DNA from: Calamus simplicifolius
Lineage: Eukaryota; Streptophyta; Magnoliopsida; Arecales; Arecaceae
Length of the DNA stretch: 64,000 bases
Direction: 5' to 3'
Assembly (NCBI GenBank): GCA_900491605.1
Contig: UESW01003834.1
Location: 992,105-1,056,104 of the forward strand
The notes below the pieces were generated by a model that saw only the letters and a list, made by a program, of their open reading frames with translations, did no database searches and had not been told where the DNA came from. Position 1 is the stretch's first letter; each line of letters begins with the position of its first letter. A program made the translations under genes and the position numbers. Of this stretch, positions 31,892-43,836 are shown piece after piece.

Positions 31892-33478
31892 ATGGCCAAT
31901 CGAAGAAGAGCCACATCCGAGGCTCAAGATCAGACCGCCTCTCAAAGGCCTGATCCGATCAGCGGTGCTCCTTCGCCGCTGACGACAACGGTAACGCTGG
32001 ACCAGTTTGCCGCTCTGGTTCAACAGGTCCAGGCATTGACCCAGCTAGTCCAAGGCCTCCAAGCGACCCCTAGCCCCGCCATCCCTGCTCCTCAGCTTCA
32101 TGAAGAGGCCGTTGCCCCTGCTCCGCCAGCAATCTCTTCCTCTAATCCGCTGGAAGCAGCGGATTATCATCACCAGCCCGCAAAAGCGAAGCCAGCGCCA
32201 TAGCAAGCTGGAGGGAAGAGCTCACTTAGATCTAGGCGGGTTCGTTCTCCCTCTTCGGTGTCTTCCCAGAACTCAATACCCCTACCGTCTTCCCATCGCC
32301 CGATCCCTCCTACCACTCTGGATGAAGGGATTAGGAAACAGATGCATGAGATGCATCGGGAATGGAGTCAGGAGTTAGACATCGTCAGGCAAGCCCCTCC
32401 GTCCCAACCGAAAGCGAAGCAAGGCATCCCCTTCTCCAAGAGGATCATGAGAGAAGTGATTCCCCCTCATGTCAAGCAGCCTACCATCGAGCCGTACCAT
32501 GGATCCACCAATCCTGACGACCACCTGAGCAGCTTCAGATCCATCATGATGTTCCACGGAGCGTTAGATGTGATCCTATGTCGAGCCTTCCCCTCCACTC
32601 TAAGGGGATCTGCTCGAACCTGGTTCAACAGCCTGAAGCCAGGTTCTATTGATTCTTTTGACAAACTGAGCTGTTTGCTCATCAGCCAGTTCGTCAGTAG
32701 CCATCGCCAGCGACGGAGATCCGATTCCCTCTTCGAGGTCAAGCAGAGAGAGGGGGAATTACTGAAGAATTACCTCGGCCGCTTCAACATGGCCCTCTTA
32801 GAAGTCGACCATCTCAACCATGAGGTGGCCATGTCTGCCCTGGCTGGAGGAGTGTCAAAGGAGGGAGCTTCTACCTGGCTCTAGAGGTTAACTACCCAAA
32901 GAGCCTTTCAGACATGATGTCCCTGGCGGACAAGTACGCCAGGGTTGAAGAATTGAGGAGATTAGTTCGGGCCGAGCAGCTGAAGAAGAGGCAAAGGGCT
33001 CGGACAAGCAACGGGCCCACCATCGTGCTAGCCCGCTTCGCCATCATAGAGCTCCTCCACCGCCGCCTTGAGACCGAACCTGGAGTCTGGTCCGAAGGTT
33101 CGACCGCTACACTCCCTCATAGCGCCAAGAGCGCATATCCTGATGGAGATCGAGCGGCAAATTCCTTGGCCTCCTCCTCTTCGAGGCAATGCAACCCGGA
33201 GGGATCCGACCAAGTACTGCCGCTTCCATCGAGATTATGGGCACGATATCGAGGACTGTTGGCAGCTCAAGAACGAGATCAAGCGATTAATCTGGCAAGG
33301 CAGACTGGACCGGTTCAGAGGGCCCCCAGAGCCGAACAATGAGGAGAATCGCCAACCCGAGCCTCGCCAGCTTCCTCCACCAAATCCTCCGATCATCGGC
33401 AACGTCAATGTAATAGCAGCGGCCGGCTCCCCATCTTCTTGGCCAAGCGAGGAGGAAAGCCCGCCAAAGAAAGTTTGA
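31892..33478 (+). pseudogene. gag: gag of element C (frameshifted)
   Basis: ATG 31892 opens MANRRRATSEAQDQTASQRP; this frame ends at 32203. The capsid part is in another frame from 32258 (KQPTIEPYHGSTNPDDHLSS, STLRGSARTWFNSLKPGS, NYLGRFNMALLEVDHLNHE), with frame changes near 32880 and 33050. The zinc-finger-like CRFHRDYGHDIEDC and WQLKNEIKRLI lie at about 33220-33290. The reading ends in TGA at 33476-33478, before protease. Confidence 0.85.
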
Positions 33479-34100
33479 GTTGATGAGCTCACTTTCTTTG
33501 ATGAAGACCTTAGGGAGGTACAGTACCCCCATGATGACGCTTTGGTTGTATCTTTGAATAAGAAAAATTATGTTGTACACCGTATCTTGATTGATAGTGG
33601 AAGCTCTGTTAACGTTCTGTATTTTGATGCCTTTGTGAGATTACAATTCCGGGTAGAAAGCCTCCAACCCATGGAGTCCACCCTAGTGGGCTTCACAGGT
33701 GACTCCATAATCCCTGAAAGAGTCATCACTCTGTAGTCCGAGTCGGCACCTGGCCCCGCGTGGCTATCGTGCTCATGGATTTTCGCGTGACCAAGCTCAG
33801 GTCTCCTTACAACGCCATCCTCGGTAGACCGGGGCAAATATCTCTTAAGGCCATCATTTTCATTCCCCATCTCGCCATAAGTTCCCCACCGAATGGGGAG
33901 TGAGGGTTGTTCGAGGAAGTCAGATCATAGCTCAGCATTGCTTTGTCGCCAACCTTCAGTCTAGAAAGTCCAAGGTGGACGGGCTAGATGCTTGGAAAGA
34001 TTTCATCGAGCAATGAGGAGAGCCAGCCGAAGAACTAGAGGAAGTACCACTCGATGAAACCCGACCCGACCGAACCATAAAGATCGGGTCGCGGTTAGAA
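33479..34100 (+). pseudogene. aspartic protease of element C
   Basis: DDALVVSLNKKNYVVHRILI, then DSGSSVNVLYFDAF (about 33585-33630) gives the DSG active site. The frame breaks at about 33736 after PERVITL; remnants (LRSPYNAILGRPG) continue to 33830. A linker with ELEEVPLDE follows. Confidence 0.82.
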
Positions 34101-35050
34101 GGAAAGCTTCGGCAAGAGTTAATTGAATTCCTTCGGAGGAATACTAATGTCTTCGCCTGGTCTGCATCGGATATGCCCGAAATCAACCCAGACGTCCTGG
34201 TCCACCGCCTCAGCGTGGACGAGACATTCAGGCCAATTAAGCAGAAGAAAAGGAGCTTCGCCTCCGAGCGCCAAAAAGCCGTTGAAGAAGAAGTGGATAA
34301 ACTTATCAAAGCCAAATTTATCCGGAAGGTTAATTACCCTGATTGGCTAGCGAATGTGGTCATGGTAAAAAAGTCGAATGACAAATGGAGGATCTGCATC
34401 GACTTCACTGACCTCAACAAGGCCTGCCCAAAAGATAGCTTCCCTCTTCCGCGAATCGACCAGCTCATGGATTCAACTTCGGGCCATCAAATGCTGACTT
34501 TTATGGACGCCTATTCAGGCTATAACTAGATCCGAATGGCACCCAAAGATGAAGAGAAAACCACCTTTATCACCGATCGAGGTATCTATTGCTACAGAGT
34601 TATGCCTTTTGGTTTGAAAAATGCAAGTGCCACCTACCAAAGGCTGGTTAACAAAGTCTTCAAGAAGCAAATCGGTCGAAACATGGAGGTGTATATTGAT
34701 TATATGCTGGTAAAAAGCAAGGAGGCATCCCAGCACGTCGAGGACCTCGCGGAGAGCTTCGCCATGCTTCGAAAGTATCAAATGAGGCTCACCCCACCAA
34801 ATGTGCTTTAAGGATTAACTCTGAAAATTTCCTTGGCTTCATGGTCTCTTAACGAGGCATCGAGGCAAATCCTCAGAAGATCCAAGCCCTGCAATAAATG
34901 GCCCCACCTGGGTCAGTCAAGGACGTGCAATGTCTCACTGGAAGAGTAGCAGCCCTCAGCCGCTTTATTGCTCGATCGGCCGAGAAATGCCTTCCCTTCT
35001 TCAAAGTGCTTTGGTTGGCCAAAAACTTCCAATGGACCCCTAATTGCCAG
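34101..35050 (+). pseudogene. reverse transcriptase of element C
   Basis: KQKKRSFASERQK, NDKWRICIDFTDLNKACPKD, FPLPRID, MPFGLKNASATYQRLVNKVF and the catalytic region NMEVYIDYMLVKSK, where YVDD has become YIDY, so the active site has lost its second Asp. In-frame stops occur at 34528-34530 (CAG to TAG) and in 34800-34900 (CAG/CAA to TAA). Confidence 0.88.
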
Positions 35051-35500
35051 AAGTCCTTTGAAGACATCAAGAAATACCTCGGCTTACCACCTCTCCTCAG
35101 CAGACCAAAGCCAGGGGAAGTGCTGAACCTATACTTGGCAGTCTCTAAAGACGCTGTTGGCTCAGTGCTAATTAGAGAGGAGAACAAAGTCCAAAGACCT
35201 ATTTATTATGTCAGCAAACTGTTCAAGGATGCTGAAACAAGGTATACCTAAGTCGAGAAGATGGTCCTAGCTCTAGTAATGTCGGTCCGAAAGCTGCGGC
35301 TATATTTTCAAGCGCACACTGTCACTGTCTTGACTGACCAACCCATCAAAGCGATTATTCATCACCCGAAGGCGTCAGGGAGAATGACCAAATGGGCTGT
35401 TAAGCTGAGCGAGCACGACATTTAGTATCAGTCTCATCCAGCCATTAAAGCCCAGGTTCTGGCGAACTTCCTCCTCGAGTACACCATACTCAAAGATGGC
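35051..35500 (+). pseudogene. RNase H (retroviral-type) of element C
   Basis: KKYLGLPPLLSRPKPGEVL, LYLAVSKDAVGSVLIREE, PIYYVSKLFKDAETRYT. In-frame TAA at about 35249-35251 and TAG at 35423-35425, the latter shared with B. Confidence 0.82.
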
Positions 35501-35930
35501 TCTGCTTCGGATAGCCCCAGACAACCAAAGCCCAGTGCCCCATGGTTGCTTCACACCGATGGATCCTCCAGCACGGGCAATTCTGGTGCCGGTCTGGTCC
35601 TCACTAGTCCAGAGGGCGTAGCTTTCGAATATGGCATCCGCTTCTCCTTCCTAGCCTCGAGCAACAAAGCAGAGTATGAAGCCCTGCTCTCCAGAGTCCA
35701 AATCACCCATGAGCTTAAAGTCAAAAAGCTAATTTCCTATACCGACTCCCAGTTGTTGCTGGCCAGGTGCAGGGAGAGTTCGAGGCTCGAGAACCGAGTA
35801 TAATTTGGTATCTCCAAAAGGTGCGCGATCTATCCTCCTATTTCGATGAATTTAAAATTATCTAGATCCCAAGGGCTGAAAATGCATGCGCCGACCTTCT
35901 ATCCCGCCTGGTGACTACGGAGTCAATGGA
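35501..35930 (+). pseudogene. second (archaeal-type) RNase H of element C
   Basis: WLLHTDGSSSTGNSGAGLVL, NKAEYEALLSRVQ and YTDSQL are present. Asn-Glu has become Asn-Lys before AEYEAL. A 1-nt deletion after TDSQL breaks the frame, and TAG at 35863-35865 (shared with B) lies near the end. Confidence 0.82.
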
Positions 35931-36265
35931 TCTCGAGCGGAAATTCCACTCGGAGGTCCTGGAGAAGCCTAGCATCGCCGATGCTGACCAGATGATATAG
36001 ATCGACACCGAACCATCCTGGATGGACTCCCTGCATAAATACCTTAAAGAAAGGCTGCTACCCACTTATAGAAAAGAAGAGAGGAAGCTGAAAATGTAAT
36101 CATCCCATTATACCCTGATTGACGACCGGCTATACAAGCGGTCCTTCTCAATGCCGCTGCTCAAATGCCTTCGACCAATAGAGGCCGATTATGATCTTCG
36201 GGAGGTCCATGAAGGCATCTTTGGCAATCATCTTGGTTGTCAGGCCCTGTGCCACAAGTGTTGCA
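35931..36265 (+). pseudogene. integrase N-terminal part of element C, upstream of the E insertion
   Basis: Linker with ESMDLERKFHSEVLEKPSIA-like sequence, several C-to-T stops, then SMPLLKCLRPIEADYDLREV and HEGIFGNHLG. The sequence stops at TTGCA (36261-36265), the target duplication of E, and resumes at 46091. Confidence 0.82.
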
Positions 36266-37348
36266 TGATAAATGCACAAATAATCATCATAAACCTATTA
36301 ATTAATAAGTCAAAGTACATATTATTATTTAATATTTAAATATTTTATATATCATTTTAGGTAAAACCATATCAACTTAAAGAGCTCGATTTTAGAAGTC
36401 CAACGATGCAAACGATACTCAAATCGGACTTAAAATGAGCTCAGAATTAAATTTACAAGGATTTATCTTTATCTGCACGCATCTCAAAGCAAACTTGGTA
36501 AACCAATTGCCAAGTTCAATCGCAGTTCATTTTTTTTTCTTCCGATTTTTCTTCCCTTCCTATCCCATCACTCCACAACCAATCAGGGAATAAATTGGAT
36601 TGAAGACTTTCAAATTGGAAGGAGAATCATATGTTATCTCTTCGAAATCTCTTCATATTTCGGATGCCAAATCAGGAAAGAATTCAAATTTGGAAGGAAA
36701 TGATGTTCATGATCTCTTCGCGTCTTCTCCGCATTCATGGATCAAGCAAACAAATCGTTCGCATTCGTCCGGGCTTTGAATCAGATCTGAACAGTTAGGA
36801 AGCCGCGTTTGCTATAGAAATAGAGAGGCATGATCTCTCTGTGATTTCTCACATTCTCTTCGCATCCTCTCCACATATGAGCATCTGTACATAGCTCTGG
36901 CTGGGCAAATGTGAGATGAAGCCCCGAACATAGAAAGAAGGAGAGGCATTCATGAGGCAGAAAGACGTTCTCTCGGTTTAGAGTTCTGGTAGGTTGCGCT
37001 AATCTAATTCAGGAAGCAAGGATCTTGGGAAGTTCAGTCTGGAAGCAAAGATTTTTATGTATTCGGATGCTTTACAATAAAATATTTATTTATATTTAGT
37101 TCTTAGTAAATTCTTTTTTAGTAAAAATAATTCTTGACTGATCTAGGGATGGGCCATGATTTATGGGTACGGACCGTGCTCTTAAGATAGATCATATCTT
37201 AATTATTTTTATTATCTATTTATTTAAATTCCTAATTACATAGTTTTAATTCAAAATAACCACTAAAGTCCTATGGATTCGATCCCTTACTCTCGCTATC
37301 TATTAGTGAAATTAAGGTGTTTTAATCGTTGCGCTACGACATGCATCA
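36266..37348 (+). repeat. Element E 5' LTR
   Basis: 1083 bp, TG...CA. Matches 44933-46090 over its length but lacks about 65 bp present there near 45730-45780. Confidence 0.92.
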
Positions 37349-37354
37349 AATTTT

Positions 37355-37372
37355 TGGCGTCGTTGCCGGGGA
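37355..37372 (+). other. Primer-binding site, element E
   Basis: TGGCGTCGTTGCCGGGGA, six bases past the LTR end. It differs by one base from the tRNA-Asp-type site (TGGCGCCGTTGCC...) usual in Athila-type elements (from memory). Confidence 0.8.
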
Positions 37373-38550
37373 CTTAAGTGCAGTTATTTTGAAAAAAAAG
37401 ATATTAATTTTTTAAAAATATATTAAAAAAATTAAAATTAATTTTTTAAAAAAAAATTATCATGAATTTTCTATTGATTTTATTCTTATTTTTAGTTACC
37501 TTAATTATTAAATTTTCTTATTTTCTTTTTAACATAAAAAAATATTTTCCTTCTGAGCACAAACCCACTTTTAACCTAATCAACTTTTTTTTATTAACGT
37601 AACTTAAAAAAAGAAACTTGAAAAAAACCCTAAGACACTTTCCATAAAATATAATTAATTTTTTAAAAAATAAATAATAAAATAATAAAAATTAAATAAA
37701 AAAATAAAAAAATTATTTTATTTATTTTCTATGCATAGATTGACTTAGGTAAATTTATTTTTGTAAAACTTAAAATATTTCCATTGACATCTCATAATTA
37801 TTAGGAAATTAGAAACTTAACCACAAAATCTAAAAAAAAGTAAGTAGATTAATTTCCTCAAGAGCTTGACATCTGCTTGTTGCATAGCATTTTCATAATT
37901 AATTTTAAAGGCACAAACCCCTAATCAAGATAAGGTGGGGAGTTGATCACCCTTCCTTAGCCCATAAACCATCTTCATTTTGCATTAACCCAAGCCTTTA
38001 ATTTTAAAATTAACTAGACGTCAGCCCCTAAGAAACTCGAGCTCAATAGGAAGGTACCCAAAAGAGTTGGACCGGGTCGAGATTGACTGCTTAACTGGTG
38101 TCTAGAAAAGGAGAGAAAGTGGTTACTTAATTGGTTCCGTTCACTTACCTAGTAAGCGAAGGGGGGACCCCCACTGACCTTATTTTTACTGGCTAGTTGA
38201 TCAGCTAATTTTTGACTTGGAGGGCTCCAGGGCGGTCTTGGAAGTTAGGAGCTGTCTAGATTTAGGTTAAGCCTAGGGTAGAGAGTTTAATCTTTGTTAA
38301 CTTGATTGCTAATAATTATTAAATCCTAATTAAATTAGTCTTCATTCCTCTTAGTTCTAGGAATCTCTTAGGATACTTCTTTTAGAATCGTCTCCTTTTT
38401 CTTCTATTACATTAAAAAAAAATAAAATAAAATAAAATAAAAAATTGAATTACTTTGCTTTAGAATACATCGATAGGGTATGCTTGGTCACCGATCATTA
38501 CAATCTAATCTCATACCCCTAGATCCTGAAATAGAGAGAATCTTTAGAGC
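37373..38550. other. untranslated leader of element E
   Basis: Long AT-rich leader between PBS and gag, with runs of AAAAAATT and no open frame of note. A long leader is normal for Athila-type elements. Confidence 0.55.
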
Positions 38551-38554
38551 AACA

Positions 38555-39960
38555 GACTTAGAATTATGGACCCTAATAACGAAAATAATCCACCATAACA
38601 GTTAAAAGAATATTTCACTCCTTCAAAGTATACCTACTCTCCTGCATTCAAGTGCCTCCAGTGGAGGCCACTCAATATGAGATCAAGTCAAGTGTGATTC
38701 AAATGTTACCTTCATTTTATGGACTTACAAATGAGGATCCATACAAACACTTAGATGAATTCTTAAAATTTGTTCGACCGTAAAAATTCAAAATTTTTCT
38801 GACGATGCTCTTAGACTTAAGTTGTTCCCATTCTCTCTTAAGGACAAAGCCAAATATTGGTTAAATTCATTAGATACTGTAACAATTTCAACTTGGGAGA
38901 TCTTCAAGAGAGTTTCTTAAGAAATACTTTCCTATAGGAAAAACAAATCAAATTAGAAAAGCCATAACAAGTTTTTTTCAGACTAATGGAGATGTTTCAT
39001 GAGACATGAGAGATTAAAAGAATTGATTAGAAAATGTCCGCATCATGCCATACCTAAATGGCAGTTAGTTCAATGTTTTTATGATGGATTGTCAGAAAAG
39101 TATCGGCAAATGGTTGATGCTTCATGTGGTGGGACATTTATGTTAAAGAATGAACATGAAGCTTTGCAACTCTTTGAAACATTGAGTGAGAATTCATTAC
39201 ATCACATGTCAGTCGCTCGTAGAGACCCTCCGTAGAACCTAAAAGAGGTGGAATATATGAAATAGGTCATTCTATAGATATCTATACTAAGGTAGATGAA
39301 CTATTCCCATAAACTTGACCGAATTCTACAAGTTGGAAACACCTCTTCCCCATCTATTCAAAATCATGATGTTTGTATAATCTGCTCAAGTCCAACTCAT
39401 TCTACAGGTGAATGTCCAGCTGCATACCAATTTTCTGAGCTTGTTCAAGAGCAAGCCCACCAAGCCCAAACCCGATTGGCTCTAGAATAGGAAATGATCC
39501 ATATGCGAATACTTATAATCCTGGCTGGCGAAATCACCCAAATTTTTCTTGGAAACCTCAACCTATAACCAATTCATCATCAATCAGACCTAATAATCAA
39601 GAAACCAATTTTAGAAGCATGCCATATTTACAATACCCAAACATCCCATAACCTCCACCGAATAATCATCCTACTTTCGAAGACAAGGTTTTACAAGCAT
39701 TGAAAGGGCTAGAAATGAATACTCAAATCCTTCACTCCCACACACAAAACTAGAAACTCAGATAGGTCAATTAGCCACAGCATTCAGTAGAAGGGAGGAG
39801 GGTAAGTTACCTAGTCAGCCTATCGATAACCCGAAAGGACAATTCATGGCTGAGGGTTCCAATAGTCCTGACAAATTCTAGAACATGCTAAATCAGTCAT
39901 AACTCCAAGAAGTGGAAGAACGTTGAACCCACCTGAACCAACCCAGAAATTAGAAGTGGC
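38555..39960 (+). pseudogene. gag: gag of element E
   Basis: MDPNNENNPP starts near 38568 and hits a stop at once (CAA to TAA type). Fragments read FYGLTNEDPYKHLDEFLKF, LKDKAKYWLNSL, HERLKELIRKCPHHAIPKWQ and LVQCFYDGLSEKYRQMVDAS: Athila-type capsid blocks. A canonical zinc knuckle CIICSSPTHSTGEC (C-X2-C-X4-H-X4-C) lies near 39385-39426. At least five stops or frameshifts. Confidence 0.85.
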
Positions 39961-40059
39961 TGAACCAAAAAAGAGAAGAAATGAAGAAGAAAAGGAATGC
40001 AATGATCAAGCAATCACACCTAAAGCCCCATTCCTAGTGCTTTAGAATCTTCTTCTTCT

Positions 40060-40560
40060 TTGGACAAAAAGAATATAAAAATGAATGAGATGCTTGAGTT
40101 ATTTAAGCAAGTCCAAATAAACTTACCTCTTCTCGATGCTATCAAGCAAGTTCCAGCTTATGAAAAATTTCTGAAGGATCTATGCACACAAAAATGGAAA
40201 GCCAAGACACAAATACCAAAAAAGATTCAGTTGACTGAGCAAGTCAGCTCAGTTGTTCAGCAAATAACCCCACCCAAACTAAAAGATCCTGGTACCCCGA
40301 TTATATCATGTGTAATAGGGAACTTCACAATCAAAAAAGCATTACTAGATTTGGGTGCGAGTGTAAACCTTCTCCCAAGTTCAGTGTATGAGTTATTCGG
40401 ATTTGGAGAGTTGAAACCCACGACGATAACACTACAATTGGCAGATAGATCAGTCAAAGTACCTTGTGGAATATTGGAAGATGTATTAGTGAAGGTAGAT
40501 GAATTTTATTTTCCTGTCGACTTCTTGTGTTAGATATGGAATCTAGTGGTAATCCTAACC
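40060..40560 (+). pseudogene. aspartic protease of element E
   Basis: One open stretch of 157 codons: a linker (LLDAIKQVPAYEKFLKDLC), then ISCVIGNFTIKKALLDLGAS and VNLLPSSVYELFGFGELKPT. The active site reads D-L-G, which is usual for Athila-type elements. It ends in TAG at 40531-40533. Confidence 0.82.
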
Positions 40561-41300
40561 AAATTCCCATCATTTTGGAAGACCTTTTTTGGCTACTGCT
40601 AATGCATGTATAAATTGTAGAACGGGTGTGATGGATGTATCTTTTGGAAATAAGAAGATGAGATTAAATATTTTTAATGCTTTCCAAGGACCACCTGTGT
40701 ATGATTTAAATGAAGTAAACATGATCGAAGAAGTTGTAGATAAGAAATTTCAAAGTTTGCTTGATTCGGATCCTTTACGAACATGTCTTACATATTTTGG
40801 AATAGATGACTTTGATATTGATGAGCACCAAAGAGATAAACCTGTTATTAGAACCACCTAAGTTTGATACCATCCCTCCTTGGACTATAAAATATGAACC
40901 ACTTCCAACTAAACCAAGCCCTTTAATACCATCCTTGGAAGAACCACCCCGACTAGAATTGAAACCTCTTCCTGCTGACTTAAAATATTCGTTCCTTGGA
41001 CCAATGATACCCTTCTGGTAATCATTGCATCTACCCTAACCTCTGAGCAGAAAGATAAATTGGTAGATGTACTTAAAGAACATAAAGAGACAATTGGATG
41101 GACAATAGCTGATCTTAAGGGAATTGATCCTTCCGTTTGCATGCACCACATTCATAGTGAAATTGAAGCCAAACCACATAGAGACATGCAACGGAGGCTA
41201 AATCCGAACATGAGGGATGTTATTAAGAAAGAAATAGTAAAATGGCTTGATGCTGTATTATTTATCCAATTTCAAATAGTCAATGGGTTAGTCCAATCCA
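40561..41300 (+). pseudogene. protease-RT linker of element E
   Basis: Fragments in several frames: NACINCRTGVMDVSFGNKKM, then IPPWTIKYEPLPTKPSP, then DVLKEHKETIGWTIADLKGI and the MHHIHSEIEAKPHR block leading into RT. Frameshifts near 40560, 40850 and 41020. Confidence 0.75.
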
Positions 41301-41930
41301 AGTAGTACCTAAAAAGTCGGGTATTACCATGATTAAAATGAAAAGGGCGAATCAATTCCTACTCGCACATCAACTAGTTGGAGAGTGTGTATAGATTATC
41401 GAAAGTTGAATGCCGTCCGTAACTAGGAAAGACCACTTTCCTTTGCCTTTTATCGACCAAATTCTGGAACGGCTAGTGGGACAAAGTTCTTTATTTCTTA
41501 GATGGATATTCAGGATACAATCAGGTCCCAGTATTTCCTACAGATCAAGAAAAGACCACATTCACCTGTCCTTTGGAACATTTGCCTTTAGACGCATGCC
41601 TTTTGGTCTTTGTAATACACCAGCCACTTTTCAACGATGTATATTAGCCATATTTTCTGATATGATTGATCAATTTTTGAAAATATTTATGGATGATTTT
41701 TTAGTTTTTGATGCTTCATTTGATAGCTGCCTTGAGAACTTGACTAAGGTACTAAAACGATGTATGGAAATGAATTTAGTCCTAAGTTGGGAGAAGAGCT
41801 ATTTTATGGTTCATGAGGGAATTGTGTTCAGACACATTATTTCAGAGAAAGGAATTGAGGTTGATAAAGCCAAGGTTGAATTGATCTCAAATCTACCACC
41901 CCCAACCTCAGTTAAACAAGTATGATCTTT
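41301..41930 (+). pseudogene. reverse transcriptase of element E
   Basis: RT blocks: RKDHFPLPFIDQILERL, FRRMPFGLCNTPATFQRC, and FMDDF in the catalytic position (KIFMDDFLVF, about 41680-41710), then SEKGIEVDKAKVELIS. FMDDF is the form seen in Athila. Frame breaks near 41400, 41480 and 41540 and at 41923. Confidence 0.85.
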
Positions 41931-42487
41931 CCTTGGCCACTAGTTTTTACAGATGCTTCATTAAGGATTTCAGTAAAATTTCTCGACCCTTGTGTAATTT
42001 GCTGGCCAAAGATAGTTCTTTTAATTTTGATGAAGATTGTCTAATAGCCTATAACATCATGCGAACTGCTTTGACCATTACACCAATTATCGAGCCACCA
42101 GATTGGACCATACCTTTCGAAATCATGTGTGATGCTTCTGATTATGCTGTAGGGTCAGTTCTAGGACGGAAACTCAATCGAAAACCCCATGTAATTTATT
42201 ATGCTAGCAAAACTCTTTCAGATGCATAAATGAACTATACTACCACTGAAAAAGAATTACTAGCAGTCGTGTTTGCCCTAGAAAAATTTAGATCATATCT
42301 GTTAGGGTCTAAGGTCTTAGTTTACTCTGATCATGCAGCATTAAGGCATTTGTTATCAAAAAAGGATACAAAACCTAGATTGATTAGATGGATCCTTCTA
42401 CTACAGGAATTTGACTTAGAAATCTTAGATAAAAAGGGTTCTGAAAATATGGTAGCAGATCATATCTTAGATCTCAGTGGAATATAA
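41931..42487 (+). pseudogene. RNase H of element E
   Basis: TIPFEIMCDASDYAVGSVLG supplies the first Asp, NYTTTEKELLAVVFALEKFR the Glu, and VYSDHAALRHLLSKKDTKPR the second Asp. One stop (GCATAA at 42227-42229) splits it. Single RNase H, unlike A, B and C. Confidence 0.88.
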
Positions 42488-43836
42488 CAAATAAATAATC
42501 AGAGATAAGTTTCTAATGAGCAACTGTTCTTAATTTCCCATAGCAATCTTCCCTGGTTTGCCCACATTGTGAATTATTTGGCAATAGAAAAAGTACCTTC
42601 CCATGGACAAAACAAGAAAAAGATAGATTTTTCTCACAAATCAAATATTACTTTTGGAAAGACCCTGATATTTAAGTACTGTTAGATCAGGTGATTAGGC
42701 AATGTGTCCCCGAGAGCGAATTCAAAAGCATACTTAACTTTTGCCATTCTCTTGCCTATGGGAAATTTTAATGGAAGAAAAACTGCAGTAAAGGTCTTAC
42801 AAAGTGGTTCTATTGGCCAACTCTTTTTAAAATGCACATAAATTTGGCAATAATTGTCTTCAATGTCAACAAATAGAAAATATTTCTAAAAAAGATATGA
42901 TGCCCCTAAACCCTATCTTGGTTATAGAAATTTTTGATGTATGGGGTATTGATTTTATGGGCCCATTTCCTTCCTCTTTCGGATTAGAATACATTCTAGT
43001 GGCAGTTGATTATGTGTCAAAATGGATTGAAGCCATGGCAACTCGAATCAATGACATAAAGTTATAATCAAGTTTATTCAGCATATCATCCTTAGTCGTT
43101 TTGGATGCCCAAGGGCTATAATTAGTGATGGGGGTACACATTTCACGAATAGACACTTTGAAGGATTAATGAACAAATATGAATTACTCATAAGGTAGCT
43201 ACACCTTATCATCCCCAAACTAGTGGCCAAGTTGAAATATCAAATAGAGAAATTAAACATATCCTTGAAAAATGGTGAGACCCGATAGGAAAGATTGGTC
43301 AGAACGTTTGGATGACGCATTATGGGCTTATCGTACTGCATTTAAAACTCCCATAGGAATGTCTCCTTACCGGCTCGTATTTGGAAAGGCCTGCCATTTA
43401 CGTAGAATTGGAACACCATGTATTTTGGGCCATCAAGCAATTTAATTATGATACGAAAACGGCAGGTGTTACTAGAAAACTTCAATTGAATGAGTTAGAA
43501 GAGTTATGAAATGATGCATATGAGAGCTCAAAAATTTATAAAGAATGAACCAAAGCATATCATGACAAATTTATTAATAGAAAAACTTTTGAACCAAATC
43601 AAAAAGTATGGCTTTATAATTCAAGATTACATCTTTTCCTGAAAAACTTCGTTCACGATGGAATGGACCTTTTATAGTAACTCAAGTATTTCCCCATGGG
43701 GCGATAGAACTCAAAGATCCTAAGCAAGGGAATATTTTTAAGGAAAACGGTCAGCGTTTGAAACCATATATAGAAGAAATTAATGATGAAGAAGTTGTTG
43801 AATCAATTAATCTTGTGAACCCAATACTATCGTAAT
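42488..43836 (+). pseudogene. integrase of element E
   Basis: D,D,E core: ILVAVDYVSKWIEAMATRI (about 42990), IISDGGTHFTNRHFEG (about 43115) and SGQVEISNREIKHILEK (about 43220). Then WAYRTAFKTPIGMSPYRLVF, and a C-terminal block SRWNGPFIVTQVFPHGAIEL to stop near 43834. Many single-base frame changes. Confidence 0.85.
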
